Under the pieces are notes generated by a model, which saw only the letters and a program-made list of their open reading frames with translations, did no database searches and was not told where the DNA came from. From Rhodococcus sp. HNM0569 (GTDB lineage Bacteria; Actinomycetota; Actinomycetes; Mycobacteriales; Mycobacteriaceae), in contig NZ_JAASAE010000001.1 in the NCBI RefSeq assembly GCF_012726205.1, positions 124,001-188,000 on the forward strand: a stretch of DNA of 64,000 nt, given 5' to 3'. Below are positions 8,828 through 20,507 of the stretch, piece by piece (the stretch's first letter is position 1; every line of letters starts with the position of its first letter). The position numbers were made by a program, and so were the translations under genes.

Positions 8828-11217
8828 ACGTCGTACACGCCCTCGACGTTGCGCACCACGTTGAGGACGTGGCCGAGGTGACGTGGATCGCTCATCTCGA
8901 AGGTGAACTTGCTGATCGCGACGCGGTCGCCCGATGTGGTGACCGACGCCGACAGGATGTTGACCTTCTCGTCGGCCAGCGCCTTCGTGACGTCGGACAG
9001 CAACCGGTGCCGGTCGAGGGCCTCGATCTGGATCGCGACGAGGAATACCGACGACGGCGACGGCGCCCATTCGACGTCGATGATGCGCTCGGATTGTGCC
9101 TGCAGCGACGCCGCATTGGTGCAGTCGGTGCGGTGCACACTGACCGCACCGCCGCGCGTGACGAAGCCCATGATCTCGTCGCCCGGCACCGGAGTACAGC
9201 ACTTCGCGAGCTTCGCGACCGTGCCCTCCGCGCCCGGCACCAGGATGCCCGCGTCGCCGGTGCTGCGCGGCCGCATGGGCACGGTCGACGGCGTCGCCCG
9301 TTCGGCGAGCTCCTCCTCGACGTCGCCGACGCCTCCGAAGTGCGCGACGAGCCGCTGCACCACGTGGTGCGCGGACACCTGGTTCTCCCCCACCGCCGAG
9401 TACAGCATCGACACGTCGGCGTACCGGAGTTCGTGGGCGATCGCCGACATCGACTCGGCGTTCATGAGCCGCTGCAACGGCAGCCCGACGCGGCGCACTT
9501 CCTTCGCGATCGCATCCTTGCCGGTTTCGAGTGCCTCCTCGCGGCGTTCCTTCGCGAACCACTGCCGGATCTTGGTCTTCGCGCGCGGCGAGACCACGAA
9601 CGTCTGCCAGTCGCGGCTCGGGCCCGCATTGACGGCCTTGGACGTGAAGACCTCGACGACCTCGCCGTTCTCGAGGGTGCGTTCGAGCGCGACCAGTCGG
9701 CCGTTGACGCGGGCGCCGATACACCGGTGCCCGACCTCGGTGTGCACCGCGTACGCGAAGTCGACGGGCGTCGACCCCGCGGGCAGCGTGATGACGTCGC
9801 CCTTCGGGGTGAAGACGAAGATCTCCTTCGCGGCGAGGTCGAAGCGCAGCGATTCGAGGAACTCGCCGGGGTCGGCGGCCTCACGCTGCCAGTCGAGCAA
9901 CTGGCGCATCCAGGCCATGTCGTCGATCTCGGCGATGTCCGACGAGTGCCTGCCCTTGGTCTCCTTGTACCGCCAGTGCGCGGCGATGCCGAACTCGGCG
10001 GTGCGGTGCATGTCGTGCGTGCGGATCTGCACCTCGAGCGGTTTGCCCTCGGGGCCGACGACGGTGGTGTGCAGCGACTGGTACACGCCGTACCGCGGCT
10101 GCGCGATGTAGTCCTTGAACCTGCCCGCCATCGGCTGCCACAGGGAGTGCACGACGCCGACGGCGGCGTAACAGTCGCGGACCTCGTCGCACAGGATGCG
10201 CACGCCCACCAGATCGTGGATGTCGTCGAAGTCGCGGCCCTTGACGATCATCTTCTGGTAGATCGACCAGTAGTGCTTCGGCCTGCCTTCGACGACCGCG
10301 TTGATACGCGACGCCGACAGCGTGTTGTTGATCTGGGCGCGAACCTTCGCGAGATAGGTGTCGCGTGAGGGGGCGCGGTCGGCGACCAGGCGGACGATCT
10401 CGTCGTACTTCTTCGGGTGCAGGATCGCGAACGACAGGTCCTCGAGCTCCCACTTGACGGTCGCCATGCCGAGCCGGTGCGCGAGCGGCGCGATGACCTC
10501 GAGGGTTTCCTTCGCCTTGCGCGCCTGCTTCTCCGGTGGCAGGAACCGCATCGTGCGCATGTTGTGCAGACGGTCGGCAACCTTGATCACGAGCACGCGG
10601 GGGTCGCGCGCCATCGCGATGATCATCTTGCGGATCGTCTCGCCCTCGGCGGCATTGCCGAGCACGACCTTGTCGAGTTTCGTGACACCGTCGACCAGGT
10701 GTGCCACCTCGCCGCCGAACTCGGCGGTGAGCTGTTCGAGCGAGTACCCGGTGTCCTCGACCGTGTCGTGCAGCAGCGCCGCCACCAGGGTGGTCGTGTC
10801 CATGCCCAGTTCGGCGAGGATGCTCGCCACCGCGAGCGGGTGTGTGATGTACGGGTCGCCCGACTTGCGACGCTGCCCCTCGTGGCGTTCCTCGGCGACG
10901 TCGTATGCGCGCTGCAGCAGCGCCAGGTCGGCTTTCGGGTACAGCTCCCGATGCAGGCTGACGAGCGGCTCGAGAACCGGCCGGACCGTGGCACTGCGGC
11001 CGCCCGTGATGCGCCGCGCGAGGCGGGCACGGACGCGACGCGACGCCGACGTGGGCACCGGGGCCGGCTGGGCCGGACGCGCGGGCGCCGGCCGTTCGGG
11101 GACGGCGCGGTCGGCCACTGCCTGCTCGGACCCGGCGTGCTCGGAGGCAGCGGAGGACTGCGCCGGGCTCCGGCGCGTGTCGTTCGTGTCCCGCGACCGA
11201 TCCAGGTTCTGGGTCAC
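8803..11217 (-). CDS. rel: Bifunctional (p)ppGpp synthetase/hydrolase Rel
   Basis: The stringent-response enzyme, 804 residues from GTG 11217. An ATG at 11271 is in frame, but GGGAGGTGA lies directly before the GTG. Domains in order: a Pro/Ala-rich leader; HD hydrolase domain with HDTVED (His150-Asp151); synthetase domain (about 310-420) with [22 protein letters not shown] domain (about 464-525, [21 protein letters not shown]); a Cys-containing zinc region (KCCTPVPGD); and a C-terminal ACT domain (about 727-804). The RFKD motif, rather than ExDD, and the intact HD site indicate both synthesis and hydrolysis, as in M. tuberculosis Rel. It lies downstream of apt with about 100 bases between. 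Confidence 0.97.
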   Translation of the reverse strand: MTQNLDRSRDTNDTRRSPAQSSAASEHAGSEQAVADRAVPERPAPARPAQPAPVPTSASRRVRARLARRITGGRSATVRPVLEPLVSLHRELYPKADLALLQRAYDVAEERHEGQRRKSGDPYITHPLAVASILAELGMDTTTLVAALLHDTVEDTGYSLEQLTAEFGGEVAHLVDGVTKLDKVVLGNAAEGETIRKMIIAMARDPRVLVIKVADRLHNMRTMRFLPPEKQARKAKETLEVIAPLAHRLGMATVKWELEDLSFAILHPKKYDEIVRLVADRAPSRDTYLAKVRAQINNTLSASRINAVVEGRPKHYWSIYQKMIVKGRDFDDIHDLVGVRILCDEVRDCYAAVGVVHSLWQPMAGRFKDYIAQPRYGVYQSLHTTVVGPEGKPLEVQIRTHDMHRTAEFGIAAHWRYKETKGRHSSDIAEIDDMAWMRQLLDWQREAADPGEFLESLRFDLAAKEIFVFTPKGDVITLPAGSTPVDFAYAVHTEVGHRCIGARVNGRLVALERTLENGEVVEVFTSKAVNAGPSRDWQTFVVSPRAKTKIRQWFAKERREEALETGKDAIAKEVRRVGLPLQRLMNAESMSAIAHELRYADVSMLYSAVGENQVSAHHVVQRLVAHFGGVGDVEEELAERATPSTVPMRPRSTGDAGILVPGAEGTVAKLAKCCTPVPGDEIMGFVTRGGAVSVHRTDCTNAASLQAQSERIIDVEWAPSPSSVFLVAIQIEALDRHRLLSDVTKALADEKVNILSASVTTSGDRVAISKFTFEMSDPRHLGHVLNVVRNVEGVYDVYRMTSAA

Positions 11218-11314
11218 CGCGTCACCTCCCACTCCGTCGCGTCGGTCTCGCCGCCGCCGGTTCGCATCCACTGCGCGGGCGCCCTCAGGGTGCCGCCACG
11301 ACGAGCGTAATGCT

Positions 11315-11899
11315 TCACACGGTGATCAACGACGTCACGGGGTACCTTCCGAGCCTGTCGCGGCCGCCGAGTTCGCCGATTTCGAGGACGACGGCGATGC
11401 CGGCCACCACGGCACCCGCGCCTTCGACCAACCGTGCCGTCGCATCCAGCGTGCCACCCGTGGCCAGCACGTCGTCGACGATCAGCACCCGCTTGTCTGT
11501 CAACACCACGCCCTCGGCAGGAATTTCCAGCGACGCCTCGCCGTACTCGAGGGCGTAGGTGGCCGAACGCACCGGCGGCGGCAACTTGCCCGCCTTGCGG
11601 ACCGCGAGCAGACCGCTGCCGAGCTGCCGCGCCACCCCGCCGCCCACCAGGAATCCACGCGCGTCGACGGCGGCGATGACATCGGCGTCGCCCGCGCAGT
11701 CGGCGACCTCGGACACGATCCGCCCGAATGCCTCGGCATCGGCGAACACCGGTGTCAGATCGGCGAACAGCACCCCCGCGACGGGGAAGTCGTCGACCCA
11801 GTGCGTCAGCCTTTCGAGGTACTCACGCGCGGAGGTGGGCGCCGGCTCCGGCAGGACGCCCGTCGCGAGGTCGGTCGTCCCGATCGTGTCCGTACTCAT
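11315..11899 (-). CDS. apt: Adenine phosphoribosyltransferase
   Basis: A 194-residue purine-salvage enzyme that converts adenine and PRPP to AMP. The PRPP-binding motif is intact as [13 protein letters not shown], with [12 protein letters not shown] and KAGKLPPPV as the other family signatures. ATG 11899 overlaps the stop of the upstream lipoprotein gene by four bases (ATGA). The order secD-secF-lipoprotein-apt-rel is the one known from mycobacteria and places salvage next to alarmone metabolism, both of which handle purine nucleotides. Confidence 0.95.
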   Translation of the reverse strand: MSTDTIGTTDLATGVLPEPAPTSAREYLERLTHWVDDFPVAGVLFADLTPVFADAEAFGRIVSEVADCAGDADVIAAVDARGFLVGGGVARQLGSGLLAVRKAGKLPPPVRSATYALEYGEASLEIPAEGVVLTDKRVLIVDDVLATGGTLDATARLVEGAGAVVAGIAVVLEIGELGGRDRLGRYPVTSLITV

Positions 11900-13596
11900 C
11901 TGCGCATTACCCACCTGTCCATGTTCCATCCTGTTCCTGCGCGGTTCGGGCCGGGCACGACGCCCTCCATCCCGTCCGCGTACATCACTGCGCGCACCTG
12001 GTCGTACAACGGCAGGGTCGGCATCGCGCCCCACAGCAGCGTCTCGGCCTCCTGCACGAGCCCGAGCCGCACCGACGTCGACGACTCGACCGCGAGCTGG
12101 TCGGCGATCGCGTCGTACCTGCCGTTCGAGAATCCGCCGGCATTGGCGGCGACACGCGAGTGCAGCGCGTACAGCCGTTCGGCGGGTTCGGTGGCGCCGG
12201 TCGCGCCCTGCTTGCCGCCGGTACCGCCCAGCACCGCGTCGACCGCACCGGTGCGCAGGGCGTCGGGCGTGAAGTCGGCGCTGCCCGCGTCTTCGACGGT
12301 GATCCCGGCGGGCGCGCACGCCTCGGCGACGGCCGCGACCACTGCTGCGCGCGCGTCGTTCGGCGTCAGATAGCCGACCCGCACGGTCGCGGACTGGACA
12401 CCCGCCTCGGCGAGCGCGCTGCGCGCCGCCGCGGTGTCCGCACTGCGATATCCGCCGCCCGCGGTTCCCGCGGCCTGTGCGTACAGCAGCGAGTTGGAGG
12501 CCACGATCCGGCTGTCGACGACTCCCGAGCCGAGCCCGGTCGCGGGCGGGGCACCACCGTCGGAGGCGCTGCCGAACTCGCCGAACAGGTCTTCGCGCGG
12601 AATGCACGCCGCGAACGCGCGGCGCACCGCGTCGCTGCCGAGGGTGCCCTGCGTCGCGAGCACGAACTGCTCGACCGCGGGCGACACCGCGTGCGTCGTG
12701 GTCAGGCCGTCGAGGTCGGTACGCGCGCCTGCACCCGCGTCGACCACCTCGATGTCGCCGGACGACACGAGGTCGCCGATGTCGCTGGTCGACGGGTAGA
12801 CGACGATCTGCTCGGTCGCGGGCCGGTTGCCCCACCACTTGTCGTTGGCGGTGAGGACCACGCCGCCGTCGTCGTCGATCGAGTCGAGCCGGTACGGCCC
12901 TGCCGACGGGAACAGTGCCTCGTCGACGTCGCCTTCCTCCGGAAGGTTCCAGCCGGTGTTCCAGAACTCGGCGATCCGGTCGACGTCGGCGGGATTGCCG
13001 TCCTGCAGCGCAGTGGTGACGTCGACTCCGGTGGCCTGACGGACGACATGCGACGGCATGAGCGTGGTGGCGCCGAACAGCGACCGCCAGTCGAGTACGC
13101 CGCGGCCGGCGCGGAACACGACGGTCGCATCCTTGCCGCCGGGTGTGCAGTCGATGCGGTCGATGTCGGAGTACCCGGCCGTGTCGCCTGCCCGGAACTG
13201 CGGGAACTCGCCGCTGCGTGCCGCCCAGGCGAGGACCAGGTCGTCGCACGTGAGGGGTGTGCCGTCGGAGTAGACGGCATTCGGGTTGAACGAGTAGGCG
13301 ATCGTGAGCGGGTCGCCCGGAACCTGCTGCGCCGTGCCGACGTCGGTGTCGGACACCGCGCCGCCTTCCGGTCCGATGTACCCGAAACCGGGCAGCACGC
13401 GGCCGAACGCCGCGAGGGCGCCGGAATCGGCGCCCTCGACGGTGCCCGCGTTGTAGGTGCCCAGCACGTTGTCGATCGCGTAGCCGATCGACGGCACCTG
13501 TTCGCCTTCGGACTGCGCACAGCCCGCGGCCGTACCTGCGGCGACGGCGATCGCCGTGGCCGCTGCCACGGCTGCGGGGCGGGCGCGCACGCTCAT
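11896..13596 (-). CDS. Oligopeptide/dipeptide ABC substrate-binding lipoprotein (SBP_bac_5, Rv2585c type)
   Basis: A 566-residue lipoprotein: signal segment ending TAAGC with Cys26 as lipid site, then a family 5 binding-protein domain. Recognisable parts are IAYSFNPNAVYSDGTPLTCDDL (the SDGxPLTxxD box, here split over two lines of thought) and KWWGNRPATEQIV. The family binds peptides or other oligomers for ABC import, but no permease gene is next to it. It begins two bases after the stop of secF and ends in an ATGA overlap with apt, so it belongs to the secDF operon. From memory, its mycobacterial counterpart sits in the same position. Confidence 0.85.
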   Translation of the reverse strand: MSVRARPAAVAAATAIAVAAGTAAGCAQSEGEQVPSIGYAIDNVLGTYNAGTVEGADSGALAAFGRVLPGFGYIGPEGGAVSDTDVGTAQQVPGDPLTIAYSFNPNAVYSDGTPLTCDDLVLAWAARSGEFPQFRAGDTAGYSDIDRIDCTPGGKDATVVFRAGRGVLDWRSLFGATTLMPSHVVRQATGVDVTTALQDGNPADVDRIAEFWNTGWNLPEEGDVDEALFPSAGPYRLDSIDDDGGVVLTANDKWWGNRPATEQIVVYPSTSDIGDLVSSGDIEVVDAGAGARTDLDGLTTTHAVSPAVEQFVLATQGTLGSDAVRRAFAACIPREDLFGEFGSASDGGAPPATGLGSGVVDSRIVASNSLLYAQAAGTAGGGYRSADTAAARSALAEAGVQSATVRVGYLTPNDARAAVVAAVAEACAPAGITVEDAGSADFTPDALRTGAVDAVLGGTGGKQGATGATEPAERLYALHSRVAANAGGFSNGRYDAIADQLAVESSTSVRLGLVQEAETLLWGAMPTLPLYDQVRAVMYADGMEGVVPGPNRAGTGWNMDRWVMRR

Positions 13597-13598
13597 GA

Positions 13599-14798
13599 TC
13601 AGTGCCTCTTCCGCTGTCGCTTCCCGGTCGGTCGCGCACCCGGGGCGGGTGCCGCGCCGCCGCGGCGCTGCTCGGCGCCTGCCGTGACCGGACGGGCCGC
13701 CGAGCGTGCGGCGCCGGTGGTGTCCGTCGCGCCCGCGGGAACCCCCTGCGCCGCGGCTTCGCGCTTGGCGAGCACCTTGCGGGTGTGCTTCGCGACGGGG
13801 CCCCACTTCTCCTTGAGCGTCACGAGCAGTGGAGTCGCGAAGAAGATCGACGAGTAGCAGCCGACGAGGATGCCGACGAACTGCACGAGCGCGAGGTCCT
13901 TGAGCGTGCCGACGCCGAGCATCCACACGGCGACGACCATCAGCGCGACGACGGGCAGCACGCTGATCAGCGACGTGTTGATCGATCTCATGAGGGTCTG
14001 GTTGACCGCGAGGTTCGCCTGTTCCGCGTAGGTGCGGCGGTTGAGGTGCAGGATGCCGCGGGTGTTCTCCTCGACCTTGTCGAACACGACCACCGAGTCG
14101 TAGAGCGAGAACCCGAGGATCGTGAGCAGGCCGATCACCGTGGCAGGCGTGACCTCGAACCCGACGAGCGCGTACACGCCCGCGGTGACGATCATGTCGA
14201 AGAACAGCGCGGCCAGCGCGGCCAGCGCCATGTCGCGTTCGTATCGGATCGTGATGTACACGCTGACCAGGACGAGGAACACGAGGAGCGCGATGATCGC
14301 CTTCTGCGTGATCTGGCCGCCCCAGGTCTCGCTCACGTCGGCGACGCTGATCGCCGTCGGACTCGCGACGCCGTCGGACCCGGTGGGCTCGAAGGCGTCG
14401 AACAGCGCGTTCTGCAGCGCCGTCACCTGGTTCTGGTCGAGTGCCTCGGACCGGATCTGCACCGTGGCGCCCGCGCCCGACCCGACCGTCTGCACGGCCT
14501 CCGGTTCGGTGCCGATCGCCTGCGCGTACACGTCTTCGACCTGGCTGGTGTCGATGTCGCTGCTCGCCGGGAACTGGATGCGCGAGCCGCCCTCGAAGTC
14601 GATACCGAGCGTGAATCCGCGGATCGCGATGCCCGCAATCGCGATGAGCACGATTGCGCCCGTCACGAGGTACCACATGCGCCGTCGGCCGACGATCTCG
14701 AACGCTCCGGTGCCCGTGTAGAGCCGCGACAGCAGACCGTGCTGCGGCGTGGTGGCGGTGTCGTCGTGTCGCGCCGTCGGCGCGCTCGAGCCGCTCAT
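13599..14798 (-). CDS. secF: Protein translocase subunit SecF
   Basis: A 399-residue membrane protein with six predicted transmembrane helices, working with SecD to finish Sec-dependent export using the proton gradient. Features: [13 protein letters not shown]-like segment near the N-terminus ([12 protein letters not shown] seen), a periplasmic domain, and the helix [19 protein letters not shown]-type region ([16 protein letters not shown] seen) typical of SecF. An Arg/Lys/Ala-rich cytoplasmic tail of about 70 residues follows. Its ATG overlaps the secD stop (ATGA). Confidence 0.96.
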   Translation of the reverse strand: MSGSSAPTARHDDTATTPQHGLLSRLYTGTGAFEIVGRRRMWYLVTGAIVLIAIAGIAIRGFTLGIDFEGGSRIQFPASSDIDTSQVEDVYAQAIGTEPEAVQTVGSGAGATVQIRSEALDQNQVTALQNALFDAFEPTGSDGVASPTAISVADVSETWGGQITQKAIIALLVFLVLVSVYITIRYERDMALAALAALFFDMIVTAGVYALVGFEVTPATVIGLLTILGFSLYDSVVVFDKVEENTRGILHLNRRTYAEQANLAVNQTLMRSINTSLISVLPVVALMVVAVWMLGVGTLKDLALVQFVGILVGCYSSIFFATPLLVTLKEKWGPVAKHTRKVLAKREAAAQGVPAGATDTTGAARSAARPVTAGAEQRRGGAAPAPGARPTGKRQRKRH

Positions 14799-16576
14799 GC
14801 CCTGTTCTCCTTCGTGGCCGAGTTCTCCTGCGTTGCCGATGCACTCGCCGCGGCTCCGGTGCCCGCCGCGACCTTGCGCTCGCGCGCCACCTGCTGAATG
14901 GCGCCGAGCCCGTTGACGCTCGGCTTGCCCCAGAACGGCGACCGGGACGCGAGGAGCACGAGCGGCGCGGTGACGAGGAACACGACGACGACGTCGAGGA
15001 TGGTGGTGAGGCCGAGGGTGAACGCGAACCCGCGCACCTGACCGACCGCCAGGACGTACAGCACCGCCGCAGCGATGAAGCTGACCGCATTGCCGGACAG
15101 GATCGTGCGGCGTGCACGCTGCCAGCCGCGGGGAACGGCGGAGCGGAAACTTCGGCCCTCACGGATCTCGTCCTTGATGCGTTCGAAGAACACGACGAAC
15201 GAGTCGGCGGTCATACCGATACCGATGATCAGACCCGCGACGCCCGCCAGGTCGAGGGTGAAGCCGATCCAGCGCCCGAGCAGCACCATGATCGCGTAGA
15301 CCGCGACGCCGGAGAAGATGATCGAAATCATCGTCAGGACGCCGAGGAGCCGGTAGTAGAGGAAGCAGTACAGCCACACCAGCACGAGACCGACGGCACC
15401 CGCGACGAGGCCCGCCTGCAGCGACGCCAGGCCGAGGGTCGCCGACACCGTCTCGGCCTCCGACGACGCGAACGAGAGCGGCAACGAGCCGTACTTGAGG
15501 GTGTTGGCGAGTTCGGACGCCTGGTCGGCGCTGAAGTTGCCGGTGATCGAGGTGGCGCTGCCCGCGGGCGTCGCACCCTGGACGACGGGTGCGCTCACGA
15601 CCTTCGAGTCGAGGGTGAAGGCGGCCTGCTTGCCGATGTTCTGGGCCGTGAACGCGGCCCACGTGTCGCTGCCCTCGGACTTGAACTCGAGGCTCACCTC
15701 GTGCTGCGAGGACTGCGAGTTGAAGCCGGACGTCGCGTTCGCGATCTGCTGGCCGTCGATGATCGACGGTTCGAGCAGGTACACGGTGCTGCCGTCGGTC
15801 GAGCACGCGACGAGCGGCAGCGCCGGGTCGTCGTTGCCGCGCAGCGGGTCCGGAGCCGAACAGTCGATCGTGGCCATCGCCTGCTGGAGCACGACGGGGT
15901 CGGTGCTCTGCCGTGTCTCCCGCGCCGCCGCGATCTCCTGGGCCGCCTGGTCGCTGTCGGCGCTGTCGGAGTCGGTGTCACCGGCGTCGACGGGCGAGCC
16001 TGCCGGGGCCTGCTCGGTGGGCGCTGCCGGTTCACCGGGTGGCACCGGTCCGCCGGACGGATCCTGCGCCAGGAACGGCCGATTCTGCGGCTGCGGGGCC
16101 TCGGCCGGAGTCTCCTCCGCAGGCGCCTGTTCGGTCGGCGACTGCTCGGCGGGTGCACCGTCGGCCGGCGCCTGCTGCGCGGCACCGGGAGCGGGTGCGG
16201 CCTGCATGTTGGCGACCGGGCGGATGTACAGGCGTGCGGTCTGCCCCAGCGAGCGCGCCTGTGCGCCGTCGTCGCCGGGCACCGTGATCACCAGGTTGTC
16301 GCCGTCGATGACGACCTCGGAGCCGGAGACGCCGAGACCGTTGACACGCGTCTCGATGATCTCCTGCGCCTGCCGCAGGCTGTCCTCGGACGGCGTGCTG
16401 CCGTCGGGAGTGCGGGCGGTGAGGGTGACACGCGTGCCGCCCTGCAGGTCGATACCGAGCTTCGCTTCGGGCGACTTGTCGCCGGTGAAGAACACCAGTG
16501 CGTACAGCGCTGCCACGATCACCGCGAATAGGGTGAGCAGGCGACCTGGACGCACCGTTCCAGAAGAAGGTGCCAC
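14795..16576 (-). CDS. secD: Protein translocase subunit SecD
   Basis: A 593-residue partner of SecF with six membrane helices. The N-terminal [12 protein letters not shown] segment and the later [17 protein letters not shown] segment are family hallmarks. Between the first periplasmic subdomain and the rest lies an unusual low-complexity insert (about residues 126-212) rich in Pro, Ala, Glu and Gln with several AEQ/TEQAPAE-type repeats, then an acidic DSDSADSD stretch. Actinobacterial SecD proteins often have a linker here, but this one is long. The start is GTG 16576, after GAGGAG. A gap of 176 bases separates it from yajC. Confidence 0.96.
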   Translation of the reverse strand: MAPSSGTVRPGRLLTLFAVIVAALYALVFFTGDKSPEAKLGIDLQGGTRVTLTARTPDGSTPSEDSLRQAQEIIETRVNGLGVSGSEVVIDGDNLVITVPGDDGAQARSLGQTARLYIRPVANMQAAPAPGAAQQAPADGAPAEQSPTEQAPAEETPAEAPQPQNRPFLAQDPSGGPVPPGEPAAPTEQAPAGSPVDAGDTDSDSADSDQAAQEIAAARETRQSTDPVVLQQAMATIDCSAPDPLRGNDDPALPLVACSTDGSTVYLLEPSIIDGQQIANATSGFNSQSSQHEVSLEFKSEGSDTWAAFTAQNIGKQAAFTLDSKVVSAPVVQGATPAGSATSITGNFSADQASELANTLKYGSLPLSFASSEAETVSATLGLASLQAGLVAGAVGLVLVWLYCFLYYRLLGVLTMISIIFSGVAVYAIMVLLGRWIGFTLDLAGVAGLIIGIGMTADSFVVFFERIKDEIREGRSFRSAVPRGWQRARRTILSGNAVSFIAAAVLYVLAVGQVRGFAFTLGLTTILDVVVVFLVTAPLVLLASRSPFWGKPSVNGLGAIQQVARERKVAAGTGAAASASATQENSATKENRA

Positions 16577-16752
16577 GGTCTGCTTTTCTCCTCGTTACAT
16601 CTGGACGGACGCGGGACGGTCACCGGCCTGGCGCGACCGGCAGCCGACGACGCGGCGGCGAAACGAATGCCCGACCCGCAGCGGGCGGTGACACACGCAT
16701 TCCCCGCACGACGACACCGTGCCACGGATGCGGCACGGTGTCGCGGACGGGT

Positions 16753-17103
16753 TCAGTTCTTGTCGGGTTCGGGACGCGGCTGCACTTCGCCGTCGAGCAC
16801 GACCTCGCCTGCCGACGCCCGGTCCTGCTCGGCGTTCTCCTGCTCGACGTCGTCGCTCACCCGCTCGCGCACGACGAGCCGCGACCACGTGGTGATCACG
16901 CCTGGCGCGATCTCGAGGTCGACGGTGTCGTCCGCGAGGCCGGCGACCGTGGCATGCAATCCGGCGGTGGTGACGACGCGGTCGCCCACCGACAGCGAGT
17001 CCTGCAGCGACGCGGTCTTCGCCATCTCCTTCTTCTGCCGCCGGATGCCGAGGAACATCGGCACCAACAGCACGAGAATCAGAAGCGGAAACAATAAGTC
17101 CAT
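16753..17103 (-). CDS. yajC: Preprotein translocase auxiliary subunit YajC
   Basis: A 116-residue protein with one N-terminal membrane helix (PLLILVLLVPMFLG) directly followed by a basic RRQKKE segment and the conserved GDRVVTTAGLHATV box. The C-terminal 30 residues are acidic and variable. YajC associates with SecDF. The start at 17103 begins MDLLFPLL. It is transcribed toward secD and lies just downstream of ruvB, the order known from mycobacteria. Confidence 0.95.
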   Translation of the reverse strand: MDLLFPLLILVLLVPMFLGIRRQKKEMAKTASLQDSLSVGDRVVTTAGLHATVAGLADDTVDLEIAPGVITTWSRLVVRERVSDDVEQENAEQDRASAGEVVLDGEVQPRPEPDKN

Positions 17104-17226
17104 CGGAAAGTCAACCTCGGGATCGTCTCGAGTTTTCGGCTACGCCGATTCAGGTTTGAACCCACGCAATACACCAGTGTGCCATTACCCGCAGGTGAGG
17201 CGGAGCCCTCGCCCGGGTTCGGCCGG

Positions 17227-18354
17227 TTAACCGGCAGGCCCGCGCCGCTGCGATTCGTCCGGTTCGAACAGCGGATCCTGCTCGCCGGGGGCGGTGTCCT
17301 CGTGCACGCGCACGCCGACCGCGGTGCCCGCGTCCCGCGGCGGGGAGAGCCCAAGCCGGGTCCACGCCGCGGCCGTCGCGACACGCCCGCGCGGTGTGCG
17401 GGCGACCAGCCCGGCCCGCACCAGGAAGGGCTCGCACACCTCCTCGACCGTCGACGACTCCTCGCCCACGGCGACGGCGAGCGTCGACACACCGACGGGG
17501 CCCCCGCCGAAGCTGCGGACCAAGGCGCCGAGCACGGCGCGGTCGAGCCGGTCGAGGCCCAGGTCGTCGACGTCGTAGACCGCGAGCGCGGCGCGGGCGA
17601 CGGCGACCGTCACGACGCCGTCCGCACGTACGTCGGCGTAGTCGCGGACGCGGCGCAGCAAGCGGTTGGCGATGCGGGGTGTGCCGCGCGAGCGGCCCGC
17701 GATCTCGTGCGCGGCGTCGCCGTCGAGCGCGACACCGAGGATGCCCGCCGAGCGCACCAGGATGCGCTGCAACTCGTCGGGCTCGTAGAAGTCCATGTGC
17801 GCGGTGAACCCGAACCGGTCGCGCAGCGGACCGGTGAGAGCGCCCGAGCGGGTGGTGGCGCCGACGAGAGTGAACGGCGCGACCTCGAGCGGAATGGACG
17901 TCGCGCCCGGGCCCTTGCCGACCACGACGTCGACCCGGAAGTCCTCCATCGCGAGATAGAGCATCTCCTCGGCAGGCCGCGCGATGCGATGGATCTCGTC
18001 GATGAACAGGACGTCGCCCTCCACGAGATTGCTGAGCATCGCGGCGAGATCGCCCGCACGCTCGAGCGCCGGGCCCGACGTGAGCCGCAACGACGACCCG
18101 AGTTCGGCGGCGATGATCATCGCCATGCTGGTCTTGCCGAGGCCGGGTGGCCCCGACAGCAGAATATGGTCGGGAGACGTGCCGCGCATGCGTGCCCCAC
18201 CGAGCACGAGTTGCAGTTGCTCGCGCACCCGCGGCTGCCCGACGAAGTCGTCGAGCGAGCGCGGCCGCAGACTCGTCTCGAGGTCGCCGTCGCCGGACAC
18301 GAGCTCGGCGCTCATCGGCGACGACTCGAACGCGTCGTGCTCCTCGGCGGTCAT
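17227..18354 (-). CDS. ruvB: Holliday junction branch migration ATPase RuvB
   Basis: A 375-residue AAA+ motor that drives branch migration with RuvA. Walker A is GPPGLGKTS, Walker B is LFIDEIHR, sensor 1 is in GATTRSG and an arginine-finger segment GPLRDRFG follows. The C-terminal winged helix with RTPRGRVAT binds DNA. ATG 18354 overlaps the ruvA stop (ATGA). The protein carries about 30 extra residues at its C-terminus ending [10 protein letters not shown]. Confidence 0.97.
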   Translation of the reverse strand: MTAEEHDAFESSPMSAELVSGDGDLETSLRPRSLDDFVGQPRVREQLQLVLGGARMRGTSPDHILLSGPPGLGKTSMAMIIAAELGSSLRLTSGPALERAGDLAAMLSNLVEGDVLFIDEIHRIARPAEEMLYLAMEDFRVDVVVGKGPGATSIPLEVAPFTLVGATTRSGALTGPLRDRFGFTAHMDFYEPDELQRILVRSAGILGVALDGDAAHEIAGRSRGTPRIANRLLRRVRDYADVRADGVVTVAVARAALAVYDVDDLGLDRLDRAVLGALVRSFGGGPVGVSTLAVAVGEESSTVEEVCEPFLVRAGLVARTPRGRVATAAAWTRLGLSPPRDAGTAVGVRVHEDTAPGEQDPLFEPDESQRRGPAG

Positions 18355-18950
18355 CGCGTCTTCCCGAGCAGCGACAGCGCCGAGCGCAGCGCCGCCGCGG
18401 TCTCGGCGTCGGGATTCTCCGCGAGCACCGTGTCGGTGGCCTGCTCGCCCTGCTTGAGCGTGAAGCCGAGCCCGGTCAGGGCGTCGACGATCTGCTCGCG
18501 TACCGCCCCGGACGTGCCTGCCGCGGGCACCTGGTCGGCGGGCGCCACCACCGCGTCGACCTTGTCGCGCAACTCGACGACGAGCCGCTCGGCACCGCGC
18601 TTGCCGATGCCGGGCACCCGAGTGAGCGCGGTGACATTGCTCTCGGCGAGTGCGGTGCGCAGCGCGTGCGGTTCGAGGACCGCGAGGATCGCCATCGCGA
18701 GCCGCGGCCCGACTCCGGACACGGTCTGCAGCAGACCGAACAGGTCGCGCGACTCGGCGTCGGCGAAGCCGTACAGCGTCATCGAATCCTCGCGCACGAT
18801 CATCGACGTGACGAGCCGGACGTCGGCCCCGCGCGAGAGAGTGCCGAGCGTCGCGGGCGTCGCGTTGACGCGATATCCGACCCCGGACGCCTCGATCACC
18901 ACGTGGTCGAGGCCGATGTCGAGCACCTCGCCCCGCACGGACGCGATCAT
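18351..18950 (-). CDS. ruvA: Holliday junction DNA helicase subunit RuvA
   Basis: A 199-residue protein that tetramerises on Holliday junctions. The N-terminal OB fold begins [12 protein letters not shown]. Two helix-hairpin-helix motifs follow, seen as [13 protein letters not shown] and [13 protein letters not shown]. The C-terminal domain that contacts RuvB ends ALSLLGKTR. It overlaps ruvC upstream and ruvB downstream by ATGA junctions, so the three subunits are translated as a coupled set. Confidence 0.97.
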   Translation of the reverse strand: MIASVRGEVLDIGLDHVVIEASGVGYRVNATPATLGTLSRGADVRLVTSMIVREDSMTLYGFADAESRDLFGLLQTVSGVGPRLAMAILAVLEPHALRTALAESNVTALTRVPGIGKRGAERLVVELRDKVDAVVAPADQVPAAGTSGAVREQIVDALTGLGFTLKQGEQATDTVLAENPDAETAAALRSALSLLGKTR

Positions 18951-19516
18951 CGTGAACCTGCCTTCCTGGTCGCAGCCAGGCGAGCCTGGTAGCGGCGTTT
19001 CTGCTCGGCCGCGGCGGCCTCGGCACGGGCCATCCGTTCGAGCATCGGAGCACGCCAACAGTGGCAGATCGCGAGCGCGAGCGCATCGGCCGCGTCGGCC
19101 GGGCGCGGCGCACGTTCCAGCTTCAGGATGCGGGTGATCATGGCGGTGACCTGAGGCTTGTCTGCCGAGCCGTTGCCCGTGACGGCGGCCTTGACCTCAC
19201 TCGGCGTGTGGAAGGCGACCGGAATGTTGCGACGCGCCGCGGCCAGCGCGACGACACCGCCCGCCTGCGCGGTGCCCATCGCGGTGCGCACATTGTGTTG
19301 CGCGAACACGCGCTCGACGGCCACCACGTCGGGGTGGAACTCGTCGAGCCACTGCTCGGCCGCGTCGGCGACGAGCACGAGTCGACGGGCGAGATCGAGG
19401 TCGGTGGGCGTGCGCACGACGCCCACGTCGACCGGAGCCACCGCGCGGCCCGAACCGCCGTCGACGACGCCCCATCCGCATCGGGTCAGACCGGGATCGA
19501 CCCCGAGCACTCGCAC
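18947..19516 (-). CDS. ruvC: Holliday junction resolvase RuvC
   Basis: A 189-residue endonuclease that cuts Holliday junctions. The acidic active site is visible as [13 protein letters not shown] (first Asp), VAVERVF (Glu) and [13 protein letters not shown] (the later Asp pair). I chose GTG 19516, giving VRVLGVDPG, because GGAAGG stands just upstream; the open frame 5' of it lacks family similarity. A C-terminal Ala/Arg-rich extension of about 25 residues is present. Confidence 0.95.
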   Translation of the reverse strand: MRVLGVDPGLTRCGWGVVDGGSGRAVAPVDVGVVRTPTDLDLARRLVLVADAAEQWLDEFHPDVVAVERVFAQHNVRTAMGTAQAGGVVALAAARRNIPVAFHTPSEVKAAVTGNGSADKPQVTAMITRILKLERAPRPADAADALALAICHCWRAPMLERMARAEAAAAEQKRRYQARLAATRKAGSR

Positions 19517-19615
19517 CGTGACACCTTCCGCCGCCGAACAACTGTTCGACACCCTAGCGGCCGGTGCGGACACGCGAGCGCATCGACACGCAGCCGCGAC
19601 ACGGTTCGAGCTCTG

Positions 19616-20368
19616 CTAGTCGTCGAGTTCTGCCAGAACCTCGTCGGACACGTCGACATTGGTGTAGACGTTCTGGACGTCGTCCGAGTCCTCGAGTGCG
19701 TCGACGAGCTTGAACACCTTGCGCGCGCCGTCCGCGTCCACCGGCACCTCGACCGAGGCACGGAAGTCGGCATCCGCCGAGTCGTAGTCGATGCCGGCCT
19801 CCTGCAGCGCGGTGCGCACCGCGACGAGGTCGGTGGGCTCGCTCACGATCTCGAACGACTCACCCAGATCGGTGACCTCCTCGGCGCCTGCGTCGAGCAC
19901 CGCGGCGAGCACGTCGTCCTCGCTCTGCCCGTTCTTGTCGAGCGTGACGACGCCCTTTCGAGTGAAGAGGTAGGCGACGGATCCGGGGTCGGCCATGTTG
20001 CCGCCGTTGCGCGTCATCGCGGTGCGCACCTCGCCCGCCGCACGGTTGCGGTTGTCGGTGAGGCACTCGATGAGCACGGCGACGCCGTTGGGCCCGTAGC
20101 CCTCGTACATGATCGTCTGGTAGTCGGCGCCGCCTGCTTCCTCGCCGCCGCCGCGCTTGCGCGCGCGCTCGATGTTGTCGTTCGGAACCGACGACTTCTT
20201 GGCCTTCTGGATCGCGTCGTACAGCGTGGGGTTACCCGCCGGGTCGCCACCGCCCGTCCGAGCCGCCACCTCGATGTTCTTGATCAGCTTCGCGAAGGCC
20301 TTGCCGCGCTTGGCGTCGATCACAGCCTTCTTGTGCTTGGTGGTGGCCCATTTGGAGTGGCCGCTCAT
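19616..20368 (-). CDS. YebC/PmpR-family transcription or translation regulator
   Basis: A 250-residue protein starting [15 protein letters not shown], the invariant opening of YebC proteins, with the three-domain pattern through [18 protein letters not shown] and the acidic C-terminus. The family was long described as DNA-binding regulators; more recent work links YebC proteins to translation of proline-rich stretches on the ribosome. The gene is monocistronic here, 99 bases upstream of ruvC, as in Rv2603c of M. tuberculosis. Confidence 0.95.
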   Translation of the reverse strand: MSGHSKWATTKHKKAVIDAKRGKAFAKLIKNIEVAARTGGGDPAGNPTLYDAIQKAKKSSVPNDNIERARKRGGGEEAGGADYQTIMYEGYGPNGVAVLIECLTDNRNRAAGEVRTAMTRNGGNMADPGSVAYLFTRKGVVTLDKNGQSEDDVLAAVLDAGAEEVTDLGESFEIVSEPTDLVAVRTALQEAGIDYDSADADFRASVEVPVDADGARKVFKLVDALEDSDDVQNVYTNVDVSDEVLAELDD

Positions 20369-20507
20369 GCGATTGGTGCCCCTTTCTGGTGCGTACGGCA
20401 AGCCGAATGCACTTGATTACCAGCTTGTGCGATGTTACCCGCCGACGTAGCGACTGCCACACACGTCCTGGGCACTCCCGTCGCCCACAGTTTCCACTGT
20501 GACGGTT

